DNA of 64,000 bases from Ehretia macrophylla (lineage: Eukaryota; Streptophyta; Magnoliopsida; Boraginales; Ehretiaceae). Every line of letters begins with the position of its first letter. The stretch's first letter is position 1. Positions 35,610 to 48,246 of the stretch are shown here, in pieces. The notes beneath the pieces were generated by a model that was not told the DNA's origin, searched no databases, and saw nothing but the letters and a program-made list of their open reading frames with translations. The position numbers and the translations under genes are program-made. The stretch covers positions 62,774,763 through 62,838,762 of the forward strand of contig CM075773.1 of assembly GCA_037974665.1 (NCBI GenBank), given 5' to 3'.

Positions 35610-38600
35610 CTAGAAACTCAAATACTTTGGTGCTAGCAAGAGTAGAGGTTCCAAGGCACTTGGAGCAAATTTTCTTGCAAAAAGAAAACAAACTGGAGTA
35701 GGCTGATCATTGTATAAACAGCTCTGACCTTCAAAAAGTGTCTTAACGAATTCTTCTGTAATATCCTCGGCTCCGAATGTAGCAGGGTGAGGTCCACCTC
35801 TTGACCAGTCAGTCCAAGTGAGACTTCTGTTTGCTAAGAGATTTGCTGATTGAATGCTCAGCATCGTGGGAAAATAATGCTCATCGACATAACAATCTGG
35901 TTTACAGAACTCAGCAAACTTGGGATAGAATTTTTTATCTTTAACTATCGATAGAGCAAGGTTTCTATCAACTTCAAACCACTGTGAGCCTTTCCGCCAC
36001 TCGGTAATATTCACTTCAGGTGCCATGTAATAGTCGTAGCGACCTCTCCCAACTGGCCCCGGATCATCATATACCTCAACAAAGCTGTGCTTCGATCTCA
36101 TGATGTATGCATAAATGGAACTGAAACTGTATAGAGGAATGCATGATTCAGAAACCAGAATAAACCATTCATTGGAGATATCAAGCAAAGCATTTGCAAG
36201 CAGTCTTCTCTCTGCGTCACATATACTCATCATCCCCCATTCTGCCACCTGGTGCAGATGAAAAACACAAAATAATAAGCTACTAAGGAGAGTATAGGAT
36301 AAATCTGAAATAAATGTTCCGGACACTGACATAAATAAAAATATAAATACAAGCAGAAGAGAAGATGCCATTAAAGGTTCAACCTGTGGAGACATCCATA
36401 ATGAATAACAGTCAAATCGAGACCAACATGACAAGGAGCCAAAGCAGCATAGAGAAAGAGCTACTGAATGTCATCACAGTGTAGATTATGACTAATTTTC
36501 TCGCAAATAACCTAAGCCAGAGACAGCACCAACTGAGGAGCTTCTGTGCCTTACAACACCGCATGATATACTTACACGACGAAAGCTAGATAGCAAAAAA
36601 GGGCTATTTAGATGGGGTTTGGTCTAGTTGCTTTCATTCAAAGACCAAAGAGCAAACAGTTACTGCAACCACAAAATGGACTTCCACTTGCTTTTGACTG
36701 TCATTAACAGCAGATCTCTTATAGCTTTCGGTTGCTGTATTATGCGCTCTGCATAGTTCCTCAAGAGAAAAATTATATCCTAAAGAAGCCGTCAGGGCCG
36801 TATTTTCAATCCCAGTAGCTAGATGGCAATGGTAGCAGTCCATGTTACCCTATGATCCTAATAAAAGCAGATTTACTTGAATGAGATGATTGTTCCCAAT
36901 CTATCAGCCGATGTTTACTGCAGAAATATAATAACAATGATCAGCAATCGTATTACTGCCTTAAAGGTATCTTCTGAACTACATGTCAAATACCATTGTC
37001 ACCACAAGGAACCTACCAAGACCATCGTCTAACAGCCATTATCTGAACCACATATTATTCCTAGTAGCTACATGGCATTCTGATAAGAATGCCTGTTGGG
37101 TTGGTATCCTAATAAAAGAAGGTTTACGAATAATGATGAGCATAGACAAAAGCTACCCGCCTATTTTAGTGGTAATAAAAGGCAACCATTATCAGAAATC
37201 TTGATGCCCAACAGCTATCCTTTGAACTAAATATTAATACCAACATCACTAGAAGGAACTGGAATCACCATATAATGCAAAGCTAGGTACTTAGGAAGCT
37301 ACCATTGCTATTGATCACTGTCATGTAGTGCTCAGAAAAGATCTTGGGAGCATTTAAAGATCGTGCAAAGGATAGTGTACCAACAGAAGATTTGTTACTA
37401 TAAAGAGTCTATGATTTACATTAGGCAAGGGTTCAATGAAATCAACTGATCTGAATCATGGTCAATGAACCAACACAAAGTTGTATGTGGTTTTGAGTGC
37501 CAACAATCATGTGCCATATGGATTGAAGTTATCGAGCCTGAGGTGAACTACCACAAATTTTTGTAAAATCACATATTCATGCAGCAAAAGAGGCAAAAGG
37601 TAAGAGTACAACAGACGTGCTGTTTGTATGTTACTCCAAAACCCATATATGAGAACGCAAAATTCTCACAATAACACAACTTTATCTTATGAATAAAACA
37701 TGCAGTTTGAAATCTAGTCCAAAATTATAATCTCGTCAAAGACAAAGGAGGTCAGGTCTTCAAGTACTCAGATTACCAGTCAGAAAAAAATGTGGAACCT
37801 TTTAAGGAAAACAATTTTAAACACGAGTTCCTAGTTCAGGCACCATATATAATTCTTAACTAATAATGTCTATTACAGGTGACTGGCCAGTGTCATAACG
37901 TGCACAATCCTCCTGACTTATTTAGAGCTCAGTTTGAAAGATACTACAGAGGTTACTCATCCTGGTAGAACATAATAATCAAAATTTAAAATCTATTAGC
38001 AGAACTTGAGTAAATTAGAGGCAAAACATAAGCAAGAAGAAAATGAATAAAAGAAAAAAAGAAAGCTCCTCTAATGAAGAAGTTAGTTTCCACGTGCGAT
38101 AAGCTAGCTAATAAGAATCCTTAATAATGATATCATTTGCTTTTCTAAAAGAAATAAATAAATAGCATTTGCAAGTCTAGGACTTGAATCAGTTCATTTT
38201 GGCAACAGTGCCAATCAAAATATATGGAGATGAGGCATGAAAATGTAATTTATAACCAGAGTTGTCACAGGAAGCTAAGCATTGATCTGTTAAGGAATGA
38301 AGGTATTTTACAATTGGGAATATAAACATTTGGATCTTAACTTTGAAAATAGTACCTTTGGGTGATAGAGGTGGCAGAAAGTGTTAACACAGTTGAAATG
38401 TATAATGATGTTTTCACCGTGTTATTGTTACAATATTTAGCCAGTTAGGCGAGCATTTTGTGTCTTTTGATCAATATTATTTGCACAAGTAAATTAATGT
38501 TATAGACGTGGAAAAATAGGCTTTAGTACTCCAAGCATAGCACATTATCCCATAATTAACTGAATGGAGCTTAGTCAAATAATGGAAACTTTTTCAATGA

Positions 38601-40195
38601 AAGTACTTTTATGACTAATTGCAGTAAAATGTCAACTTCCTAGCTTAAAGTTTGTAGAATTGAATTTCCCTGAAATTAACTGGATGGAGCTTAGTCAGGT
38701 AGTGGAAACTTTCTAAATGAAAATGCTTTTATGACTAGTTGCGGTAAAATGTCAACTTCCTAGCTTAAATTTGTAAAATTGAGTTTACTAGCACGTCGTT
38801 TTTCCTCCCTTAAAACTTGTTGTTCAGATCATTCAAGAGGTATAGGAACTATAGTCATGATTCAGAACTGGAGCCAAATTATTCTAGCCACACCATGTAT
38901 ACAAGGACACGTAGAAGCTGCCTCTTTTGAGATTAGATTGGTTTTCTCTCCCCAAAATCACTGGAGTTGTTTTCCATGTGAGAACTGTTCTAACGGGTAT
39001 GTGAGAACTGTTCTAACGGGTATTTCATGATCGAATGATGGTACATTTTACGATTCTTATAAGGAGAAAGACAATCAATCCTCAGACCTCTAGGTTGCAG
39101 GCTATTAACTTTATCTACTGTTCTATTCAATTCTTTACCAAGCCTGTGTTACTATTAAAAATTTATGGCTCCAACAGCCTCTTTCCTTTTATGAAGCTGT
39201 GACACAGCCTGTTTGGCTGGTGGAAACAGATGCTCAAATTTCGTACGTATTTTCTTTGTCCGTTGTTGTCTTTTTAAGCCAAAGCAGAACAATTGACAGA
39301 AGATAGGAAGTAATTCCCAATATTACCAGAAACACAAGAGCTCGAGAATGGAAAAGCGCGGCTTCAACTAAGGGATAAAGTTTTATTTTGAGATTGTGAT
39401 AAGCTAGAATCACAAATAATGAAGTTACAAGTCAAACCTAAGAAAGGCCTCCGATAACAGAGTAACCACTAACCTGCATATAATGAATAAATAACCTCTA
39501 ACACTTAATTGACAATATTAGGACAAAACCAACAACATCTCATGCATAAACACATCGAAATAGACGAATATTCGAATTAAGGATATCAATCTAACATTAA
39601 CACTAACAAAGATCACTTCATAAGACATACTAGCTACATAAGAAAAACATGAATTGTCGTATAATACCTGACTTGGTATTTGTCTCTTGTAGAAAACAGA
39701 TGATGGTGGAAAATCAGATTCATACAAAGGCGATGGATGAACATATATAGAATAAAGCTTCTCTTGTCCCTTGAAAAACCTCTCCCAAAGAGGAGCTAAT
39801 GGCAATGGCCCTTTAGTCAAGAACATGAATGCAATCTTTGGAACCCTTTTGAATGGATAATTATTAATCCGAGGCGCAAATGACGCCCTCCAAAACAACT
39901 CTTTATCAGTCATAACATGAGTCAAATTCGACCGAGGCTTGATCCAACGGTGTAAACTACTCGATTGTTCTACATCAATACAAGGTTGTAACAAAGGTTT
40001 TAATGTAGTAGCTACCTTATTTGCTCTAGAATTCTTAATCATATAGATACTAACCACAGAGAAAATTAAACAAGAAATCAAAAACAACCCAAGTAAATGT
40101 AATAGCCTTTGTGGCAAAACCTTATAATGGTTTTCTCTATCTTTAACAGTTTCAGCCATTGGCAACATAACATTTGATTGCGTACAAAGACACAA
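35610..40195 (-). CDS. Family-14 glycosyltransferase (BC10 / core-2/I-branching-like)
   Basis: A type II Golgi membrane protein of the plant GT14 branch family, believed to add sugars to cell-wall glycans or glycoproteins. Exon 1 ends at 39668 (Q, phase 0, donor GTATTA). Exon 2 runs from 36248 (acceptor GCACCAG) to the stop at 35610. The start is either 40195 (MCLCTQSNV) or, more likely, the methionine at 40168, giving 379 residues, the usual family length. Residues 23-44 form a signal anchor (LLHLLGLFLISCLIFSVVS). Family motifs in order: KIAFMFLTKGPLP, LWERFF, YSIYVHPSP, DAERRLLANAL, SESCIPLYSF, GRGRYDYYM, WRKGSQWFEV, YVDEHYFPT, TWTDWSRGGPHP and CFLFARKF. The frame is intact. The single intron is 3.4 kb and holds tandem duplications. 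Exact substrate is unknown. Confidence 0.9.
38551..38790 (+). repeat. 120-bp tandem duplication in GT14 intron
   Basis: 38551-38670 and 38671-38790 share AATGGAGCTTAGTCA (GATGGAGC in the second), TGGAAACTTT, TTTTATGACTA and AAAATGTCAACTTCCTAGC, with scattered differences. Confidence 0.9.
38978..39023 (+). repeat. 23-bp perfect tandem duplication
   Basis: GTGAGAACTGTTCTAACGGG plus TAT occurs twice head to tail (38978-39000 and 39001-39023) with no differences, so it is recent. It lies in the GT14 intron. Confidence 0.95.
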
Positions 40196-43100
40196 ATTGT
40201 ATGAAGATTTTTTCTTTTCGGGTATTTGATTTTCGCTTTATCAAATCCAATCACAACCAAAAATCCACTGGATATTTGATAAAGCAACCAACTTTTGTCT
40301 CAACATGAACAATGGCAGCATATTACAGCACAAAGAATCAAGAAAGATTGCAACTTTACCAATGTAGGTTATGAAAGTTTAAAAAATATGAAAAAAAATT
40401 CTCGTGTACAAAACTCCCTGGATACAGAATACAAATTTGATTAGAAAAAATTAAGATTCAGAGCATTTGCTTTGAAGAATAGCAGAAGAAATAAAAAAAA
40501 AAAATCAACCGTGCACAAAACTTTCGTTATGTGTGTTCACATTGTACAAATGTGAGTAGAAAAAATCAAGATTGAAGCTTTGCTTTGAAGAATAGCAGAA
40601 GAAATTAAAAGGGTTGTATTTTATAGCTGCAATTTACTATCTTATGGACGGTAACAGTGTAATTTGAAGACATGAAAGTTATATGATAAAAGGTAAAAAA
40701 CAGTATTATTTAGATGGAGATGGTTAACATATAATTTATTGTGGAGGGAAAAGAGAGAGAAAACAAAAATGGAAACTTTTGTTTGTATGTGTTTTTTGTT
40801 TTTTTTTGTCGGAGTTTGTATGGTTCTTTGATTTAGTCTTCACTCTTCAGAGCTTCAATTTCGGCTGATTTTGTGTTGATGACAGAGAAAAAAAAATTTG
40901 GAAAAAAAATGTGAGCTTTATAAATGACTAAATTTAGCAACTATAATAAACCATTTAGAAAATAAGAGAATTGACAAATGAGGGGATTTAAACTTGAGTT
41001 AGGCTTTTTTTGGCGTAACTGTAAAATTTTAGTTTTTGAGTTATAAAGTTATAGTTAGAAGTATTATTGAACAAAAATTAATAATTATTTGGCTTATATT
41101 GGATAATGTTGAGTTTTAAAAATTTTGAGGACAATGTTAAACTTTAAAAAATATGAAAGAGTATATTTAAGAAAGAAAAATAAAATAACTTTCCGCATTA
41201 TATAAAAATAGTTTTGCAAAACTTTTTTTAAAAAACTCCAATTTGCAGCTTATTAAACCAACAGGAAGCGTTTTTTAGCGTATAAAAATTAGGTCAAACA
41301 AAGTCTTAGTTGAATTTTAAATTTGTACACTAATGTTACAAAAGTTATATTATTATACCTAAAAAAGTAGTTAGATGGTATTTTCCTTATTTTCTTGCCC
41401 AATTTGAAAAAAAAAATCAATTTATTTTCATATTATCTAAATGTTATCTTTCAACTTTTAAGTTCATCTCTAATGTTTAATTAAAATTTTAAGTTAATCT
41501 CAAGAATTAGCATATGAATGCGCAATGACATGGCCTTTTTTTTGTCACACTTTAACATAAAAGATAATAATAGAAAATACTTTAAATATTTATGATAAAT
41601 CACAGAGACTACTTTATACTTGTAGTATATGTTGGACACTCATAATATTACATCAGAAACATGAGGAACAATTTAAAAATTGGAGTAAATGTTTGAGTGC
41701 AAATAGTAAAATTTGTCTAACAGTTACTATCTATTATTTTCTCATTTTCTATCTTATTCTTTGGATTTGAGAAGGGGAAAGGGGAGTGTGGGTGTTTGTT
41801 AGGACAAGAATGAATGATAAAATATATATTTTTTTTAAAACTTGGAGAGAGAGGCACAAGAAAATGGGGTGATGAAATCCAAGGGAGAAAGAGGATTTCT
41901 AAAGAGAGAGAGGAATGTGATATGAATGTTGGTGCGAGAATGTATTTATTTATAATATTATGATGTTATAAGTGAAATTTAACGATTATGATAATTATTA
42001 ATACATATATAATAAAATGATGTGGATAAGTTATAATTGTTGAATTCTACTAATAACATTATGATGTTACGAAGAAATTTTTACTCAAAAAATCGGCTCA
42101 ACTTAATAGTTCTATAGAAAAATTGTTGCAGAACTCCATAACTTCTAAGATAGGTCATAATTTCAATTATATGATTACGAGTACAGACACATTAGTACAT
42201 AAGAGTAGACAATCTGATCAAGCATACACATAGAGAGTAAACAGGAAATACATAAAGAGAGGGGTTTTTTTATAATAAAATAATGAATGAACACGAATTA
42301 ATTTGCAAATAATGAATGAACAAGAATTTCTTTTTTTATAAAATAAGTAAAACTGTGTATTTCAAAAATGAAAGAGAATACAATTGTTCAAAACAATGAA
42401 TCAAAACAAACAAACCAAAGTCAAAACAAGAAAATGCCTAAAGCAACCAACAAAGGCTAGGCAAAACCAAGTGGCAAGCCGTGAAGGGCAAACAAAGAAA
42501 TTCGACGGGATTGCCTAGAAAAAGTAAATCCAACAGAAACAATGAAAAATATGACATATATCAATTAATATTTAGATGAATTCTATTGGTGAAATATCTA
42601 TTAATACTTGTACTATTAAATCTTCTTTCCGTTTGAACTTTTGTGAAAACTATAGTATGTATATTCTCAACAATATGCTCCTTAGTATGTGCTTCTTCTC
42701 GAAAGATAGGCCCATTCCTTTCAATTCAGATATAGTAAACTGCAGCACAGAATATTAGATGAAACATTTAGCTTTTGAGGTCCTTGTTACCTGCAAGCGA
42801 ATGGGCAAAGTTAAGAATATAATTAAAGGAAGTAAGAGAGAGATCAACCACAATTAATTTAAGACTTTCTTTTCAGATTCGCTTTGTGAAGTTGTAGTCA
42901 AAAAATAGGTGATCCCTAGATTCACATCTGAGATAGTAACAAATTGCAAAAAATGAGTAAACATGAATTGATTACATTTTGTAAGAAAAATGCGAATTTC
43001 ATTTAATTTATTCAAATTAGAAGTTAACATGCTAAAAACCCTAAAAATATAGTGCATAAACGTAAAATGCTATAATAAAAAAGGCTCTAAAAGAAAAAAT

Positions 43101-44027
43101 AAATTAAAAAATGTGAAAAATGAGGGTGAGACCTTGAAATAGAAGGTGAAGGTTGGTGAAATTCTCCAGCTCTACCCTGATCATCAACATGCAATTCATA
43201 ATTAACGTTCTACAAGTTTTCGAACGGGTTTATAGATAATATTATGATGGAGTTGTAATGGTTGTAAATTATTCAGATCATTTTATAATTATATAGGCAA
43301 CTCATTATTATTGGCTAATGTTATGAGGGACTTCAAATTAAAAAATGATACTTTATTACGTGTAATTTTTGGTCTATTATTACAATTTACATATAATTGT
43401 TTGTCTATTATTACAATTATTATTTTTCATTCCAAAAATAATGTAAGATTCACGACAAAATATACATGTATAATATTTTGCAAAATTAGTAGTTTAGAAG
43501 TATTAGTTTTAAGCCAACTCCGACAACTTTAAATATGACTCTTTATTTTTTGAATTTTTTATTTTAATTTTACTTTAACATCACTTCCTTATATTCAATC
43601 ATTTCCTATTTTAGAGACTCCATATTTCAGTTTCAATGTAATAGCACTATCTGCAACACAAAAAATAGAGAAACACAAAATATTTGTTGGAGCCCACACA
43701 AAAATTGAGGACTTCCAATTTTAGGTTGTGCCCTATAGAAAGGTTGTTGGAGAGAGTTTTGGAAATTTGACTCTCTAAAATGGTTATAAGGAACTATTAG
43801 AGATGCCCTTATTTGGTAAGTCTTATTGATCTAGGTTTTCAATAGTTTGTTATACATTTGGAAAAAAATTTAAAACGTCTGGGACGTTTAAACATCCCAA
43901 ACTGAAATGTGCCCTAATCTTGGAGAGTGATTTCACGGAGTGAAACGTGGGGTCCAAAAATATTTTTAATAACCCACATGTGTATGGCCATACAGAAGAA
44001 AGTAGTGTAGTGTTATTAGATTTATCT
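40196..44027. other. GT14 upstream region and spacer, no further gene
   Basis: Probable promoter and leader of the GT14 gene. A diverged direct repeat with period 113 bp (TTTGCTTTGAAGAATAGCAG at about 40467 and 40580) lies 270-400 bp upstream of its start. The rest is AT-rich without recognised coding sequence. Confidence 0.5.
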
Positions 44028-44036
44028 TATTTTTAA

Positions 44037-44497
44037 GAGAAAATGGCTCAATTAGTCTCAAATATTTGTTTGTTTCGATATTTTAGTCCTAAATATTTCA
44101 AATCAAACACTTTAGTCTTAAACGTTTTACATAAGGGATACCGTTAGTCTATTAGGTCATTTCTGTTAAATTTGTTCCGTTAAGGTCACGTGATTCGCAC
44201 GCCGCATGTAAAAAAAAAAACATACAAGGTTAAATTGGAGAGAATTGGAGATCGGGTAATGTTTTGTGAGAAGAAGTTGTAAGCTAAATCACCAATTTAA
44301 CCTTGTATGCTTCTTCTTCTTTTTTCGTGCAGCGTGCGAATCACGTGATATTAACATAATAAATTTAACAGAAATGAGCTAATAGACTAACGATGTCCCT
44401 TATGTAAAACGTTTAGAACAAAAGTGTCCGATTTAAAACATTTGAGATCAAAATATCAAAACACGCAAACATTTTGGATTAATTGAGCCATTTTCCC
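44037..44497. mobile_element. MULE-type MITE, 461 bp, perfect 9-bp target duplication
   Basis: Terminal inverted repeats of about 170 bp start GAGAAAATGGCTCAATTA on the left and GGGAAAATGGCTCAATTA on the right (reverse). Inside is a second inverted pair (CATACAAGGTTAAATTGG / CCAATTTAACCTTGTATG), so nearly the whole element can fold on itself. The flanks are identical: TATTTTTAA at 44028-44036 and 44498-44506. The inner arm carries TTAATATCACGTGATTCGC, which is also found (one base different) in the large MULE at 18667-24100. Confidence 0.93.
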
Positions 44498-44658
44498 TAT
44501 TTTTAAACTAAAAGTTGAGCATGTACGAATTTATGTGTGAATTATTGCATAAGATCAAAATATCAAAACACGCAAACATTTTGGATTAATTGAGCCATTT
44601 TCCCTATTTTTAAACTAAAAGTTGAGCATGTACGAATTTATGTGTGAATTATTGCATA
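44445..44658 (+). repeat. 107-bp perfect tandem duplication spanning the MITE right end
   Basis: 44445-44551 and 44552-44658 appear identical. The unit includes the last 53 bp of the MITE, its right target duplication and 45 bp of flank. The duplication therefore happened after the MITE inserted, and recently. Confidence 0.95.
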
Positions 44659-44934
44659 TTTTTTCAAACAAAACTCTCTAATATGTCAACGTTAGAACGA
44701 AGGTTAAATTATAAAACTTTGTGGGCCACATTGATAAAACTAAAACTTTAAGGATTTCACTAAAAGACACTAGTTTTTGACAACTTTTTTTTTTTTTTTG
44801 GTCAAATAACAAATTAACTCAAAAAGCAGAAACACATTAACCGATCTCTGTGGGATGGATATCCTGGGAAATGAGATACGACAAATGAGATGGAATACAA
44901 AAAAACTAATTTACAGGTAACTCTTCTTTACGCC

Positions 44935-45990
44935 TACATTTTGTTACCTAGTCACAAGGTTGGTTGGCCGATCTTCTGATATATTGGAACCTCAGTCTCG
45001 AGTTTCCTACTACAATCTTTCTAATATCCTCTACAATAGTGAATGCTCTCCAACAAAGAGCAGACTCCGAAAAAACAATTGTTTTAAGAATGACTTCTGC
45101 ATCACTCTCAATGATGATACTAGAATGCTGCACCTAACCAACAAAGAGACACGCACAGCAAATCACAAAAGCTTATGCTTCAGAAGTTGAGAAACAACGA
45201 AGAGATGCAGTGTGCCCAAACACTAGTCCTCTATTCCAATCTTGACCAATAAAAGCAATAGCAACTTTCTCATTCTTCTCAAAGGAAGCGTCCACATTTA
45301 CCTTAATCGTCCCAGGCGCTGGAGGGGTCCATTGAATAGGTACCAGTTGGCTAGCATTCTCTCTCGGGCCATTACCATTCCATCTCGCATTGTACGCACT
45401 AAACCATTCGGATATAACACATTGAGCTCTCACAATGGCCTTATGAACTTCGATCCTCTTCCCATTGATAGTAGCATCATTCATTTCCTTCTAAATTTGC
45501 CAACAACAAAGAGCAACCTTGGTCATTGCTTCCCCTTTGTAGTATCCCGCATCACAACAACGATTGGTAAAGCTCATGAACCACTCACAGAACCTTCCCG
45601 CTCCTACTGGATTAATAGCACACTGCAGGGGGGAAGCATACCAGAATCTCTTCACCCAAGGGTAGAAAAAGAACAAATGTTCCACCGTTTCAACACATTG
45701 ATTGCATAAAACACAAAGAGGAGAGCTAGCTAACTTCCTAAGGAAACGATTTTCTTCGAGTTGGGAGACAATTTTTGCACGTTTTCCACACAAAACATCT
45801 CACTTTCAGAGGGACTTTGAGCGACCACACAAGCTTCCAAACTTCTCTAGGAATTTGAAATGAAGAACTAGCTCTATAACATTCATCAGATCCAATTTTG
45901 CAGAAGACTTCTCTAGCAACACAATAACTAGATTTAAAACTATACACTCCAGTTTTTGACAACTTGAATGTCATCAACCCTGAGAAGGAA
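44935..45990 (-). pseudogene. L1-type LINE relic: zinc-binding region and RNase H
   Basis: Minus strand. KTGVYSFKSSYC, then IPREVWKLVWSLKVP and CFVWKTCKNCLPTR (45977-45800), form the zf-RVT region that follows reverse transcriptase in plant LINEs. The zinc motif CVLCNQCVETVEHLFFFYPW has tyrosine where the last cysteine is usual. RNase H follows: TIKVNVDASF near 45300, the EA of the second acidic site near 45175, and ESDAEVILKTI near 45110. It ends in IRRSANQPCD and a stop at 44948. At least one frameshift (45738-45793) and two stops (near 45170 and 45135) break it. No upstream reverse transcriptase is left. Confidence 0.82.
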
Positions 45991-46148
45991 ATAAATAGGA
46001 AAAAAGTGTAAGCAAATATTTCAGATTTGATTTCTTTTATGTTTATGCTCGAGCTTGGCCTAAAATGATTTGATCAAGGATATTAATTTTTCTTGTAATG
46101 GTATATTTATGTCAGTAAACTTCTTATAATGTTTATCATTGTCTTGTA

Positions 46149-46181
<33 letters not shown>

Positions 46182-47826
46182 TTTCTTTTCATTTCAATTG
46201 TTGATTTTTTTTTTGGTCAAATTCAATTGTTGATTGAATATGGTCAATATTTATTGCATTTACATTTCGATAGAATTCATGAAATAGTTGGGAACTTTTG
46301 GAGGACATTTGCTAAGAAATACTTATTTATAATTGGTAATTGATATGAATTTTCATTGGGACTTGTGACTAAGATTATGTTCAAAATCTAAATTAACTTT
46401 TTACTTCAATTATAATGCTATTTGATTGGTTTATTTAAGCAATAGTATAGTATACATAGGTTGTAGAAAGCATATTTTGAACACCTAAATTTAGCATGGC
46501 TGTGTGCAAAACTTTTGATTAAGATGGTTTAGCTGGTTTACATTCGTTTAGATAGTCCCTTTCATCGTATCGAAATTTCAGAATTTGTGAATATTTGACT
46601 TTTGTACAATTACATACTAATATTTTTTCTTCACCTTATTCTTGCATTTCCTTCCCCAACAAATTTTAGATGATCCAAGAGCTATCTTTTTTATCGAAAT
46701 CCTCTTTCATGAAAGCTCGCTACCTATGCATTCCTTTTTCACAAGGTTCCCTTTGTTTTTAATTTCCCGCCTACTTATTTCAAACATTTAAGAATGGTAG
46801 AAAGTTAACTCAACTATCTATGCCAAACCCAACAACTAAGAGATATTTCATACTTTGAAATGCAATACGTTTTAGTCATGTCACCGAGATGGATGTAGAT
46901 CACAAAATCTACAATGTAACTGTAAGCGTCACAATCTATGATCTAATCAGATGGGCACCACCACCCTATAAAATCAAAAGGTAAAAAGAGTAACGCAAGT
47001 TTTCGACACAGGTTTGTCCTGATTAAGACACTTTAATACTCAAGTTAGTAATAAAAAGAGGTAAATATGAGTGTAGAGTATGAAAATATGTAGACAAAAT
47101 AATTAACCATAGGCTTAGCAGAGTTTTGGTAGGGGTGGCTAGAGATAAGAGCTCTAAGAGAGCAGAGAAATCAGGCAGTGGACTCTCAAACATGTCGTTT
47201 GAGATGGACTCAAACAAAATTAGGTTGAGTTGATCAGATAGACTAAGATCATGTCATCTTAGATGGACTCAAGTTGAGTCTACTAAGGTGGGTTTGGGTC
47301 CAAGCCCTCTTATGGGTGCAGTTTGGAGGTTAGTAGGACTTGGGCTCAACCTCGTAGTCCAAGAACAAGGGCCTGATTTCGGGCTTATGCTTTGGGTGAG
47401 CCTAAAGCCTCATGGGTCAAATCATGTGCTGTGTGAGCCATAGGGTCGTAAGGTGGATTGAGCCTACACTTGTGTTAAGAGGCCTTAGTCCATACCCATT
47501 TTTGCTACTATAATGGACAAATTCAATTAATTGATTATGGATTGATGACAGATATGTTGAAAAAGTCAAAAAGAAGTCAACAGGCTACACAATGCTAAAG
47601 TTATTGTTCTTTCAAAAAGAAAAAGAAAAAGAAAAAAATATTGTAGTTACCAAAACTTGAACTTGGGCCAAGCCTATTAATTCTAAGTTCGCTAAATATT
47701 TAGTTGGACTCGGCTTGTACCAAATGGTAGTAGTCCTTACAATGATTAGACCAAAGTATGCACTTGTCGAGTCGTGACCTACTCCCTTAAAATACCATCC
47801 ATGGCCCCCCTGCCAATCCTTTAACT
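45991..47826. other. Spacer, no supported gene
   Basis: AT-rich, with a CT microsatellite at about 46149-46184. A less AT-rich stretch near 47215-47490 is rich in GGACTCAA, GGGCTCAA and CCTCGTAG phrases and reads like an old LTR. I could not define its ends. Confidence 0.45.
46149..46184 (+). repeat. (CT)n microsatellite
   Basis: An uninterrupted TC/CT dinucleotide run of about 36 bp. Confidence 0.95.
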
Positions 47827-47837
47827 TTATTAACTTA

Positions 47838-48214
47838 GGATTAATATCATTTTTGGTCTTTTATTTTTAATTTTATTAATATTTTGGTCTTTTATTTTTA
47901 AAAATAAGATATTTCAGTATCTTATTTTTTAAAGTTGTGACACCATTAGTCATTGTTATTGATTCTATTAAAAAAAATAAAAAAAAGCTTGTGATTGACC
48001 AAAATACTTCTGTAATTTGGTGGTGGTAGCAGTGGTAGTGGTAGGGGTATTTTGGTCAATTATGTATTTTTTCCATCTTTTTTAACGAAATCAGTGACAA
48101 GGACTAACAGAGTCCCAACTTTAAAATATAAGAGATTGAAATGTTTCACTTTTGAAGATAAGTGACCAAAGTGTCAATGAGGTCAAAGATAAGAGACCAA
48201 AAGTAGTATTAACC
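47838..48214. mobile_element. MULE-type MITE, 377 bp
   Basis: Inverted ends GGATTAATATCATTTTTGGTC and (reverse) GGTTAATACTACTTTTGGTC. Pairing continues through TTGACCAAAATAC on both sides of the centre. The flanks TTATTAACTTA (47827-47837) and TTATTAACCTA (48215-48225) agree at 10 of 11 positions. Confidence 0.8.
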
Positions 48215-48246
48215 TTATTAACCTATTTCAATCAAGTTTCAAATTA

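Noticed and set aside
47215-47490. Less AT-rich stretch resembling an LTR
   Set aside because: No terminal TG...CA, primer-binding site, purine tract or target duplication could be defined.
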